DNA from: Larus michahellis
Taxonomy: Eukaryota; Chordata; Aves; Charadriiformes; Laridae
Assembly: GCF_964199755.1 (NCBI RefSeq)
Contig: NC_133901.1
Location: forward strand, 50,565,324 to 50,629,323
Length of the DNA stretch: 64,000 nt
Reading direction: 5' to 3'
Shown here: piece by piece, positions 24,376 through 37,709 of the stretch
How positions within the stretch are numbered: the stretch's first letter is position 1
Layout of the letters: every line of letters begins with the position of its first letter
Notes under the pieces: model-generated
The model's input: only the letters and a program-made list of their open reading frames with translations
Databases searched by the model: none
What the model was told of the DNA's origin: nothing
Translations under genes and position numbers: made by a program

Positions 24376-27300
24376 AAGTATAGGAACTTAGCACACCTTT
24401 TGGAGACTGCTTACTGGTTTTGTGTGACATGCACACTGGGAGACTTGGCTACCAGCTGTCAATAGCGGTTTGTAACCAAAACACAGACTAGAGAGGTCAG
24501 AGTCCTAAAATGAGGAACGTCATGGCCTGATGTGAGTCCTTGCACAGGGGGGGAAGCTGTCTAGGCAAGGCAAACTCAGTGCATACCTCAGGCTGCACTG
24601 TAGTTGGGTTTAGACACATATTATGGAGAGTTAAAAGATAGGTTATGTTATGGTGATAGGTTTCCTTTTTCTGGTGCCAGTGGGAGTGGGCTGAACCCTC
24701 TGATAAGGATGCTGAGCTGACTTTTTGCCCTCTCAGGCAATTGGTTCTGACTCTCACCTTCACTCAGACCCTTTGGGAAAGTTCAGCCTGTTAGAACAGG
24801 AGATTATGTTTAAGCTACTGGAAGTAAGGACTTTGCCTGCTGTCACTATTTTTTGCCTGCAATGAATTGCAGTCCTGCATAGAGCACAAATCCATTTGTG
24901 TCTTGCCTTTTCTGAAACAAGATTACCTTTGTTTCGCCCTACAGTGAAGAACCTGGCCCTTTTAAATACCTAATTGTAACAGTGACTGTTTCCCTTACCA
25001 GTACTTTCAGCATCTTTAGCACTGTGTGCCATTTTCCAAATGCCATGCACATGGATTTATTAATGTACCAAAGATGATACATTTACTTGGGGAACTATTT
25101 TCAGCCCACATCACAGTGCTGCTTTTATTTGCCGATGGGCCTCTGTGTTTCTTTGCCAACATTCCTGCATGTTTCTGGTTCTTATTTATTTATTTTTCTA
25201 ATGCTAGTTTCCTCTCATTAATCATTCTTAACCTATATAAAAACAATTTTCTCATATTACAAGAAAACTCTTACAGGGCATGGACCTTATGTTACTTCCT
25301 GAATACATTATAATATCTTAATTAGGCTACATATTAAATAGCAAAATACTTGATTAGATCACTTCCTATTTCTGTCTATGGCAAACTAGTATCTGCAAGC
25401 TTAACCCTAGAGACTGATTCTGGCTAATCATATAGTGCATAAATCATGAGAGGCCTCAATGTAAGCAGCTTTGTAATACCTCAGTCTCTCAGCCCTGCTA
25501 GGACTCTTCCCTAGAGGACAATTCAACACCTGGTTATTAAGTATGTAAGGTAGATACCTTTGTCTCCTTCTTACTGAGCATGAAAAGAGCTGGCTAGCTC
25601 TGATTTTTGGGAACCTGGTCTGGGACTAAAATAAAATTGGGCTTTTTTAGCATTAGGTGCCTGAAATACATAAAGCAATCCCTGCAGCAGAAATATGTGT
25701 CAGTTATAAATAAGCGTCATCTATATGTGCGTGGGGGGAAGAGGACTGAAATGGATGATTTAAGAGCAAGTTCCTCCCACACTGCATCACCTGGTGAGAA
25801 CAGGAGTGAGCCTTGCTGCACTGCAGTGGTTTTTATATCTCGTCTGTTTTGGAGGACCCAAAAAGTGGTCAGGAAACAAGTGAGTGCCTAAAAGGAGGGG
25901 GATTATAGGGAAGGAATCTATGATGTGCTTATCCCACTTGGTAAATCTGTCAGTCTGGAAGGTTTGGGACAACTGTGTGTTGGGAGGACGGTCACTAGAA
26001 TTTCAGGAACCAGCCCTTGTTGAAGGGGAAAGTAATTTCTTATGCCAAATTGCATTTTCTGGTTATTACTCATTCATCCCTGTTTGAGGTTCATTCAAGT
26101 CATATTTGGGAGTAAAACTATGTTACTTTTAAAATGCATATTCTTATCCTGGAAGAAAAGGTATTTTGGAAGGGAGAAGGAGGAATATTGAGGGAAGGAT
26201 CAATCTCATTCCCTGCACAAAGCGTTCTGCACTGCTTTGGGTTGTACCTGCTGAGCTCTATGCACAGCTATTGAGTATGCTCAGTACAGCTTTCAGGAGC
26301 AGAGAATAAACACTTCCAGCAAATTTACTCAGGAGGAGCCTGTCTGCCAAGAGGAGCCACCTCCCTCCTTGGTTGTGTTTATGAAAACGTTGTTTAAATG
26401 GGGAAAACAAGAGAAGAGCAAACAGATTCCTTGACCCGCCCAGCACTTCTCTGCAGCACGGCCACTCCTGCTGTGTGGGATCTGTCACATGATAGGGAAA
26501 TGCTTCTGGGAGCTGTTATTTTAAAATATTGGCAGGACATCATCGGGTGGGACTGCTCTATCTTGTATCTTCTTACATTGTCCTACTAGCTACTTTTCCT
26601 CTTTTATACATCTTCTTGCTCTGGCTGTATCAGCTATAACAACATAGTTCTTGTTTGTCCTCTGTGTGACTGTTTTTATATGCTTTGAATGAGGGCTGTT
26701 CTGTGGATGATGTGCCAAAGACCAGTCACCAAATCTGACACTTGTGAGTCTCTGGAACCCCAGTGAGGAAACAGTTAGTCATGTCTAAATGGCATGGATG
26801 GCTTTTGACACTGTTTTAACACACCTGCATGGGACAGAGTCTGTCTGTGCCCAGATGCATAAGGAGGCAGTGTTATTCCAAACACAGATCATCTGTGCAA
26901 GGCGTGATAAATGTCATTGTGTGTTCTTGCTCCCTGGTACAGTAGTGTAGCCAGAACTTCAGTCTGAATGCAGGTTCCTGCTGCGCGTTTTACAGCAGCT
27001 TGCACTTAACTCTGAGCCTGGCTCCAGGAGGTCCTGCCTCACAATATCCTGTTCCATTCACTAGACAGAACCTCCTTCCCTTTTATTGTTTGGGACAGTG
27101 GCTGTGCATAGGGAGAGGCAATGGCAGAGGAGTGATAAAACATATGTAAGCCCTTGGATTGTGTTTTTTCACTGTCTTGCTGTTTTGAATAGTAGCTAAT
27201 GATATTTGCAAATCTTCTTGCTGTTACACAGGGTTATTCCATTCCAGTGAGGGAGACCCTTTGCTTCTTGCTGTGTGTTCAGAAACAATGGACCAGTCAC

Positions 27301-30300
27301 AAAAGGATTTTGCTTTAGCAGTTGTTTCTGTTGGCTAGCCTGCTCCCGATAACATCTCCTCCTGCCGTGTACAAAGAGTGCTTGAGCTAAGGACTTTAAT
27401 ATCTTGTATGGTCAAGGTTTTGTTTTAAAGGGTGTAGTAGTTTATTTTTGGAAGGAACTGAGGAGCGGCCACATAGCATTGAACTCTCCTATCCTGTTTA
27501 TCACCTCCAAGCCCAGCCCTTCTCCCAAAATGGGTTTTCAAGATGCAGCACTGTGCTTAACTACAAGATAAGATTTGGTGGTCAGTTTTCTGCTTTTGGC
27601 AAAGTATTAGTTGGCACGGGAGTTTGAAGATGGAAATTGCTTGGGGGTAAACTGCTTAGGCTGATTCACACCTAGAATAATACCAGACACAAGTGGAGTT
27701 CCTTTACAAGTGAATTTGTTCTCTTTTCCCCATGTGTTTCCTTAAATCTGCTGGAGTGTGACTGCCATAGCCACCATGGAAAGGCTGATTAAGTCAAAGA
27801 AGGGCTCATCCACACCTTATGTGAAGACACTTTTTAAAAAGTCAAATTCATTAATTTTCTTGTCTTAGGTATGTTTTCTGTCTAGTGTTTTGCTTGTGCT
27901 CTTGGCAGAATCCTGCAAAGGGCTTTTTCTGCATTGCAGGCAATGTAAGAGAAGAAAGCAGAGGGAAAATTACTACTTAAGAGAGCTGTCTAAGCTAGAC
28001 CGATGGGTACCAGCAATCCTAATTTGCAGTGGTAAATAATCTAATTTAGCTGTTTGAGAAGTATAATTTTGCTAGACTTCCAGTTGTGCGCTCCAGGAGC
28101 ATGACTAGAATGCTGCATCAGGAACTCCAATGTGCCTAAATGTGTCACTTGTATAGTTCCTTGAATGAATGCTGATAAACAAAGCCGCAACAGCCCAGGT
28201 ACTTAGATCTGTTGACTTTAATGAGACTTAAGCCCCTTCTTCTCAAGTGCACTTCTTGAATTGGTGTCTGACTACTCTAGTACATCCTAAGCAGTTGGAT
28301 CCATGTCAAGAGAACTAAGAAAACTAAGCAAAGCCCCACAACCTGCCTCGGTTAAGGGCAGGTGTTGAATATTCATATTGGATTGATGGGCAGGAGATAA
28401 GGAGTACAGAAGACTGTAGTGTATTCCGTATTGCTGTAAGTGCATCTTTAAAAACAATACCAAAATCCCATGCCTATCACTTTGACTAATTAATAGGAAT
28501 AGGGCAAGCCTTTTTGTTTTGAGGGTCATCCAGCCTAAGGTAACGGGGATCCTCTTTGTACAGGTATATCTACAAATGCTTATCTACAGGGTTTGAAAGG
28601 GTTCTTCCAATTTTAGAAAAAAATCATGAGAGTTTTAATCATGTTCTGCTTCCCTTCTGCAGAAGATCTTGGCATATGCATTTGAAATGGTAGTCGAGCA
28701 TCGAGCTCTATGCCAACCACTGTAACAGTGAACAGATGTTATCTAGTGAGGTTCTGAATTAATTAGAAACACCAGCTCCCTGAAAGACTTGCATCCTACA
28801 AGACTGTTTTCTCAAATGTAATTAAGTGCTGAATGCAGATGGAAATAGGGTTGGGGACAAGGTTAGGGGTGCAGAGAACACAGTAGTTTCTCAGTTTTGT
28901 GACAAACTGTGCTAAACTCATCCCAGCAAAATTTTTCAGTTTGTACCTTGCTCTAAAAGTTACATGAATGGTTGCTGACTCATTATTCCAGAAGCTGGGA
29001 ACAGAGGAATTTTTGCTGTTCAGGCCTTGCTAACTTTCCCAGCTGCATTTCCTATAGCAGGAGCTGAGGAAAGAACAGCTGCAATTGTCTTGCACTACAA
29101 AAGGATTCCCTCTCACAGGAGAAATCCCCTGCTGAGTGGATTCACTAGGTTTTAAGCCTGCTTAGTGCAGTGTGTCAGACATGGGGCAGCTATAACAGCT
29201 ACAGAATGGGATCTTTTAAAGATAACAGTAGATACAGACCAGCTGATTTCTGAGAAGTGGTGTTAGGATACCTTTTCCGATGTTCCCCTGTCATGGATTT
29301 CAGTGCAGAGTTTTTGTGCATCCTGTTAGGCACTACGTGTATGACTTGCAGTTCTCTCTAGTTAGCACAGTTAATCCATAATCATGAAGTTTCTGGGCCT
29401 TGTGAGTAATACCATCTCCGACAGTAATACTCTACTGTCCCCCAGAAAGGATTTATGCTGCTGAGTACTATATGAAACCATAACCTCTTCTTGAAACTAT
29501 TCATCTAACTGTAAACAGCCTCTTTCAATAACTTAATGTATTGCCTTTGCCTTCTCTAGATCCTGTGTGACCGTCTTATTCCTAACAGTGACATAAGTAG
29601 CTACCCACATGCACTGCATAGGTGTTTCACCTTAGTCTCTCCTTCCATCAATCCCAGTGATCTCTTCTTTATTAAAAAATAAATAATATTGACTATGTCT
29701 GTTTCACAAAGAATTAGAGAGATTAGTGGCAGAAACTAAATGTAGAAGCAGTTGCTGTTTCTTCAAGAGGTCAATTTGACTTTTTAGAAGTGAGAAGCCT
29801 CTAGCAGTACCCCTACATCCTTGCTCTTTGGGTACAGATCTTTGGGCTTAGAAATGTTTAGCAGAGGCTTGATACTAGGCTAACGACAACTCTAATGAAA
29901 ATAGAATATTTAGGCGTATTGGAAAATATTTTAACAAGTCCACAGATTCTAGAACACCGGTCAGAGCAACTGAAATGGGTTGTGGTAAGTGTTGCAATTT
30001 TATTGTGTGTTTTGAACAGCTAACGTTTTAATGGGTGTTTGAATATACATCATGTGGATAAAAAATTATCACTAAGTTTCCATTTGTTTTAATAAAATAA
30101 AATACTGTGGGTTCTTTCCCAGCCAATACTGCAATAGTTCCTTTTCCTGATGGAGATTGTCTTGTTCCTTTAACAGTATTTACTTAAGCATAGAAAATTC
30201 CTTCATGTTTCCTGTTAGTTTGCTTGGAAAGCAGTAGTAAAACCTCAGTGCAAGCCACATAATTATTGTGGTAGTAAACTGCAATATGATGCTCACACAT

Positions 30301-33300
30301 TTGCTGTTATTTAATTCCTGTAAGCTTTTGTTATGAAACACTTTGTAATGCAGATCAACACATGCTAGATCAGAGGTTTCCAGACTTTTGCTGTGACAGC
30401 ACATGTGGCTAAAGAAAGTGCACGGTGGGTGGAGTCCTCATGACAGCACTAGTAGTGACTTGAAACTATGCTGGCCTTGCACAGTGTTTCTGGTGGCTTT
30501 ATTTGAGAGATGCTGTGCCAGGCCTGGTCCAACTTGAAGGTCCTTGGGACAGTAATTTGCATCCCTTTTTTTTTTTCCTGTGAACTATGGAAGAGAAATG
30601 AACATGAGGCAGAGGGACTTGCCTAAAACCAGACTGCAGAGCCAGTGACAACAGGGAAATACAATACATGATGGTGGGAAGACTGCAGTGAATTACCGCT
30701 CCTGCTAGCTTATCTGCAAGATCCTTCATGACTGGGAGGGAACAGATGGGATTGCTACAAAAACACTGACTGCCCCATTACCCAAGCCAGGGTACCCAGC
30801 TGAAACAGAATGAGGGAAGTTTGGCTAACACTGCTGCAGAACCACATAGGAACACTGTAGGCAAGCTCCCAGCACACTCATTTGAAAGGCAGACAGGTAT
30901 TGCTGCTGAAGGCTTTATTTTGGTCTGTATCTCTGCTAGCAAATAGAAAGCCATGTTTCTCTTTTAAAACAGCCCAGCCAGGACTCCAGGTGTTCTTATC
31001 ACCATGGTATCTAGCATTATTTTGATATCAGTGTTGCTAAAGGCAACACAGGAAAGATTGGCTGTGGTTTGAACTCTTATCATTGTTGAGCAGACCCAGG
31101 TCATCTTTGCTAGGGAAAGCCATTGTCCGCAGCCTCCTGGGACACCCTGCAATAGGAAGAGATTTGGTCTCTGGAATTACCATAAAAGAGACTTGGCTGA
31201 CACCTCTTCATCAGTGCAAGCAGTCTCACGCTGCAGTGATTTACTGCTTTGAAATCCTCAGATGATTTTAAGCTGAGATTGGATATGCTCATTGGCAAAA
31301 TTATGTAAACTGTAGTGGCAAACTTCATGCCATCTATGCTGTGACTTTCATTACTGCTGAAGTTGCTTATGTGAGGACAGATTCCTAGATGATCTATAAA
31401 TGGTACAGCTTTCTATAGGATAGAGCTGATTTACACTCCCTAAGGATTTGGTTCATTTTGTCTGGAAGACACCGGGCTGTGATGTTTCTGTCAGGGAGGA
31501 TGTCTCTGTCTGTGGCTGCTGTGTTGGCTGGCGCACTAGAAGCTAAGCAGTCACCTAACAGGTAGCTGCAAGAAGCATTTACTAACAGTAAAACCCGGAA
31601 TTTGCCAGGACCAGTACCGTCCACTTAGATGCACTCTGACCTTCACTGTGCAGCCTCCCCTCCAGAACTGATGCTGCAGCATTAGCATCACAGCAGTGAT
31701 GCACTGACCCGGGAGACAAGTTTCTTTCCTCTGTTGGCTCTGAAACAGATTTTTAGAGTTCATTCAAGTACTACTGCTCTCATTCAGGTTGTGAAATTCA
31801 CAGAAACTTGTAACAAATGTAAGTTTGCAAAGTGCATTTTTTTTCCTCCATAACCAGCAGTTGGAGAACAAGTTTTCTTGTTAGGTGTTGTGCTAAGTGT
31901 GGATCAGCACAGAGCAAACAGATCGGTGCTTGATCTGCTCTTTGTTGCGATTACGTTTAAAGGAAGTTTGTGCTTATTGTGAGAAGCCATGTGAAAGATA
32001 TGACAGCTAAAAACAATTACTCTTTCATCTCTACACAGTCCAGTCTTTAGGTGGTGTTTGGAATATAAAAGCATGTGCATAACAATCCCCTTCCCCTGAA
32101 ACAAGACTATTTTAGATATTTATCCTTCCCAATCCTATTGTATTTGAGACTTACAGTTTTTATGTAGCAATTATCTAAGGGAAAACAAGGTGTGCATCTG
32201 GGAAATAGGGGCGTGTGGTAATAGGTTACTGGATGACTTTGCCTTTGCTATGTAACTTTAACATTAATTTTAAACATGAGTAGATGAAAATAGGTTAGTA
32301 CTGGAGTTTCTAGCTTTTTCTCAGCACTCGCTATAAATCAAGAGATGGTTCTGTGAGACATATGCTCTGCTTTGTGATCAAATGGCATTTCTGGGGAAAT
32401 GTCAATATTCTTCTTATGCCACAGCTTTGTGTGATGTGACCTGAAGGCTGTGATAAGGAGATCCTGCACTCTGGCACCACCAGCCAAGGCCCTCGATGCT
32501 GCCTTCAGCAAAAATGCTAATAGAAATAATTTCCTGAAGTATGTTTTAGCAGCTGCCTTGAAACAGAAGAATCTGTGAACGGAATACTGTGTGAGATCGA
32601 GCTCTATCCATAGAGGGGTGAGAGGAAGAAAAAAAAGTGTCTGCCCAAGCATTACAAAGGAGGAAAAAATGTCAACCAGTGCTATGCAGAGGCAGAAGTT
32701 GAGTCAGGGAAGGGCCTTTTCTGTTGTCACCCAAAAGGCAGCGGCAGATCAGCTTCATTTCCCCATTCCATGTCAGCTGTGACGAACCCATCCTTGGTTT
32801 GTTTTATGGCTATTTAGTTACATAACCAAGGAGACTAAAATATTATTGAGCTCCAACTAAGTAATTCTTCTAAAATGAGAGAAATTGCTGAAGATGGCTC
32901 CATTGATGCCACAGTTGGGAAAAAAGAAAGCCAACATTTGAACAAATCCTAACTCTTGATATATTTAAATTGAAATCCCTATAACTTAAAAGCTGTTTTC
33001 AAAAATGCTGCGTACTGCAGATGCTCAGCACTCATGAGGAAAAAATTACAGGCCCAAGAAAATTCAAATTGGGGACCTGCAATCAGCAATCACGTAGAAC
33101 TATTTTTACTCTGTTTGCTGCTCTCCTCTCTAGTCTTATTCCTTTTCCTTACGTAGTACAGCTCTGTTCTTAACTTCCATGCCACTGCATTCCTAATGTC
33201 ATGAAAAAAACACTACAGAACATGTTTCTACCTCACCACGTTTAATTTATTTGACATTTATGTCACTGAGAGACTTGATTTGTGCATTCAGAGTATAAAC

Positions 33301-36300
33301 TTCAAATAAACATCTCTCATTCTAATACTTTGTAGAAAGCCTTGAGTGTTATAAAAGACCTCGCTCACCACCACTGATTTTTGGAAACTACAGCCATTGA
33401 ATTATCCTGATATGCAGTTGTTGAAAAACAGAATATGTGTAATGCTTTTTGCAAAATAAAACTTTAATCACATTTGGTCACAGTTTACACTCTGCCTGTG
33501 TATGCCGACCTGCACCTCAGGCTAACCAGAGCCTGCATATTTTGAGGTTCATGATCAGAGGTCAGGAGATACTTTTTGCACCTCTGCTACTTACTGACTA
33601 GCTTTGAACAAGTTTCACCTGTCTCTTTAAGGGCTTCCTCATTTGTCCACAAGAATAATTAATAGAATCTTACCTTATCTGTGATTACAAAAAAATATTG
33701 GAATGTTGAAATGCTGTAGAGGCTCTAAGAAGCCTTGCGTTTATATTTTGGTAATGGGGATCTACAGCATTGGCAACTTCTGAGATAGATCTGATAACAG
33801 AACATAAAAAGAAGCCTACATGTGATAGATCACTCACTTCTTGTGTGCTTGACCCTCCACTGTGTGAAACTTACTACCCTCTCCCTCTAAAGCAAAAAGG
33901 GCTCTCTATTGATGTAAAAAAGAAAAACTTGGCAAGTGGCAAAGCCATCCCTCTGTGCTGAGTACTTCACAGATGCCTTGATACAATTGCAAGAGTATGT
34001 AGAAATGTGAGTTTGTCAGAAATGTGAATGCAACTATATTGCATAGGTCTCATTTTTACAGAAATAATAATCACATGGAGATTATTCTGTTTAGGAGAGT
34101 TTGCAGGCAGATACAAAATAGTTTCTGTCAGAATAAAGAAAATGCTGTTGTGCAGAGAAGCACCAAGAAAAAGCCAATCTAAGAAGACCAGGCAGTGGAG
34201 GAAAGCAAACATGCCTTTTGATGTAGGAGGAAACAGGAAGAAAGAAAGATGAAAGAAAAGAGTCATAACACGTCTTTTGTATAAAAGCAATTAAGAAGCT
34301 ATCCATTATTTGGCAATTATATGGCTGGGAGCAAAAAGCAAGCATTCACTGTTTGAACTTTTCTCTTGGGATTTTTGAGGTCATTATTGCTTAGGTTCAT
34401 GAAAACTATGAGTACTGAGAAGTAGGGGCAGGGAAGATAGATGGACTTACGTTTTCAGGCCCCAGAGACTTACAGGATCTTCCCATGCTGGGGCAGGAGA
34501 GAGCAAATAGTGTATGTGCTCCCAGGCTCCAAAAATCTTGAGGTTATTCTGATTACTACACAAGTACTGACTGCACAGGGTCCCAGCAGAACCTCCGTAT
34601 TCCCTTATTTCCACCCCAATAAAGCACTTCTATCAATGTTTCCCTTGTAGCAGCAGATCAAGTAGCAAGGGAAAAAAGGTAATATGGCACAGGAAAACAA
34701 GACATTCTGTCAAATGGAAATGGCAACAGCTTCTCTTAAACAAATAAACCAAGATTGCCACAATCTGATCACTCTGTGGCATAAAAAACAAAGCAAACCC
34801 CACAGCACGTGGCAGGCAGAGCAGAAGGAAATTGAAGACTAGGAAGGCCTTGCGGGGCTTTGAAGGAAAACATCCGTTCCACCTGGCTTCTAGTCTCTTA
34901 AAGATTTTCCTTAACAGTGCTCCAGTGCTACACTAGAATGGTTATTTCTGTACTGGGCCATTGGTTCACGCTGTGAAGTTTGGCATAGAAGATGAGACCA
35001 AGGCACGCGTTTCAAACTTGGTAAGAAAGTGCTGATGCTGGGAGACTTCAGTTATACCATGTCATGTTCACAAACACTGTTAAATAGCATAGCGTTCAGC
35101 CGACAGCACTTTTGGGTACGTTAAACTTAACGAGTTGACGAAAAGGAGGATACACACCAGAACTCCAATCAGTGTTGTCAAAGTTGACCAAAACTGCATT
35201 AACTGTCCCAGCATCTTTGCGGACTCCAGCAAGATAATTTTCGTGTCTTTACAGAAATAGCATCATTCATGGAAAAGAGGAGACTGAATAATTTTGATTT
35301 GCCTTTCGGGCCACTAATATATCATTCGAGATACTAATTTGGATGCAGAGAAAGACAAACTTAGTGACCCAGAAGGTAGAGTACATTTAGCATTCAAATT
35401 CAAGAACAGTTACAAATTATCTTTACACACAATTATTTTTTTAGTGGACAATTCCATTTTATTTAAATTTACATTGGATAATAACTGTAGTGTATAAATA
35501 TGGTGAGAATTTTGTTTAAAAATACGTGTTTTAGGAAATAAAGCAGCAGTAATTTCAAAATTAATCATAATTTTTTGATTTACTGATGAGCATTAACAGA
35601 ATAGGAGAGACCAGAAATATGAATTATTATTGTGTCTTATCTGTTATTAGAAACATTAAATAGGACATAAATGATACTGTCATCATGCTGCATAACACTT
35701 CCCACTAAATGTAGTTCTGCTAGTGACGGCCCCACCTTTTCATGGCCTAGGAGCTTTGGATAAACACACACTCCGCAGCTATGTCCCGACCTTTTAATGA
35801 AGTAACAGAACTGGTTTGCCAAGACTCTTCATGTTGGTGTAGCTTCCCCTTCTCTGTCAGAGAGAGACCAAGAAAGTGGCATTTGAGCTGTGTAAGCTTT
35901 TGGCAAGATTTGGATCAGGATTTTGGAGACCTTATGAACAGTGACTTTTGCTGCTTTTTGGTCCCAATAAGAGAAACTTGCTCTCAAATAATTCCTGGAT
36001 TTTGTAGTCTACAACTGGAAAAAGTATTAGCCACGTCCAAACTCCTGTCTGACACAAACTCAAAATAGCTGAGGGAGAGGAAAAGAGTAGCTAATGTTTA
36101 GATTTACTCCACGGATACATGGATTGCATTAGAAATTTTCACCTTGTTCCACCTTGTATGAACCATGCACAGCATTTGTGAAGTGCTCAACATCAGCTTG
36201 GACGCACCAAGTGGAACAGGGACCTCCTGCATTCCTCCGCCTTCCTGCTCTGTCCCCTGAGAATGAGAGAGCAGCCTGTGGTTTGGCACCCTCCTGGGCA

Positions 36301-37588
36301 GCTCTGGCTTCCTCCCGCTCACAAAAGATCAGTACGATGATCTGTAACTCATCTTCCACATTAAAAGTGCTGAAGTCAGGATTGGTCGTTAAGTAACAAC
36401 ACCAGATACACGCTAGTGGAAGAGTCCTTACCAAGTCACTAATGGTGACTCTTTTTCTTCTTTGAGTTTGTGTTGATTTTTTTTTTTTCAGGTAACAGTG
36501 TACAGTGTATATATTTCAAGCACAGTGAGCTTGTTTGAAGTGTCTCTTTGAACAGTAACTCTTCACTCAGGCTCTAAACAATCACTTTCTGAAGTCAGAT
36601 ATATGCCCAGAAGCAGAATCTTTGTCTTGCAAAGAAAGAGCTGGTTCTGTAGGTTAGCATAATACTGACTCAAGTCAATGCGACAGTGAGTAGCTCCTAA
36701 AACGATAATGTTTGGATAATTGCCCTCAATACATGGTACTAAGGAAGGTGTGAAATATCTCTTTGCCTTCCTAGAAATCTAAGAATATAAATGAATTTTT
36801 TTTTCTTTTTTTTCCTCCTCTTTCTCCGCAGCTACACAGAAAAATTGAGTAACGTTTTGCTATATCTTCAATAATACCTAAATGGTCTTTGCAAGTGCTC
36901 TCTCCTCTTGATCACTCCCAGATGCAAGTGAAATGCATGGGCTCTGTCGGGACCTAAATAGGCTGAGATCCAGGCTTGCAAATTCGTCCTAGAATTATGT
37001 TTATTGGGAACATCACATATAGGCCTCTCAGACAGTAGGTCCTTGGGAACAAACTTTTTCAGTGAACAGCTCCTGGCAAGAGCAAATTTGATACAAAGTA
37101 AAGTAAGTAGTCCGAACGTGTCCATGTCTTACCTAAGACTGTATTATTCTCTACAGTTATGTTACTAGTAAGTTAAATGGCATATTCAAAGGTTTGTGTC
37201 AGAGAGTCAGAGAAAGTAAATTTACTGGGAATGATGGAGTGTTTCTGTCAAAGACTTAGGAAGCAGACATCACCAGAAGCTTGTCTGGTTTTTCTCAACT
37301 GTATCAGTTAATTTAGGAAGAAATATTACCTTTGCCTACAAAACTTGTCACAAAGGATTTTACTAGTAACATAAGTTCTAGCTAGGATTCAGTGAGAACT
37401 ACCCAAATATGGTATGACTGAAAGATACTATCATTTTAAGCAAGGATTAAATGCTGTTGTATCTGATTTCCTGTGCACCTTGTTTCTTAACAATATACTA
37501 ATATACTTGGCCTTTCACCACTCTTCCAGTGAAAGTTCTTACTATTTTCAGAACGTGGGTGTTCATTATTACTCCTCTTTATTTCTCT

Positions 37589-37709
37589 CATTGGACAAGA
37601 TGAGTCACAGAACGGTGCCTTGTGCCCCCATCCCAGAGAAAATTGTTGAATCAACAGGAAATTACCCAGTCTTTTGTACTTGGTCTGATCAGACATAAGA
37701 AAGGAGAGA
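37589..37709. repeat. 121-bp dispersed repeat, copy 1
   Basis: This segment matches 41760-41880 over 121 bases without gaps and with four substitutions (about 97 percent identity). The match starts at CATTGGACAAG and stops at AAAGGAGAGA; the flanks on either side are unrelated. No target-site duplication, poly-A tail or terminal repeat is evident. I do not recognise the family. It could be part of a longer LTR or SINE-like repeat, or a segmental copy. Confidence 0.9.

Noticed and set aside
36797..36874. Very long pyrimidine tract with CCGCAG acceptor and a 13-codon frame
   Set aside because: The frame is too short to judge, no polyadenylation signal was seen and no partner exon is evident.
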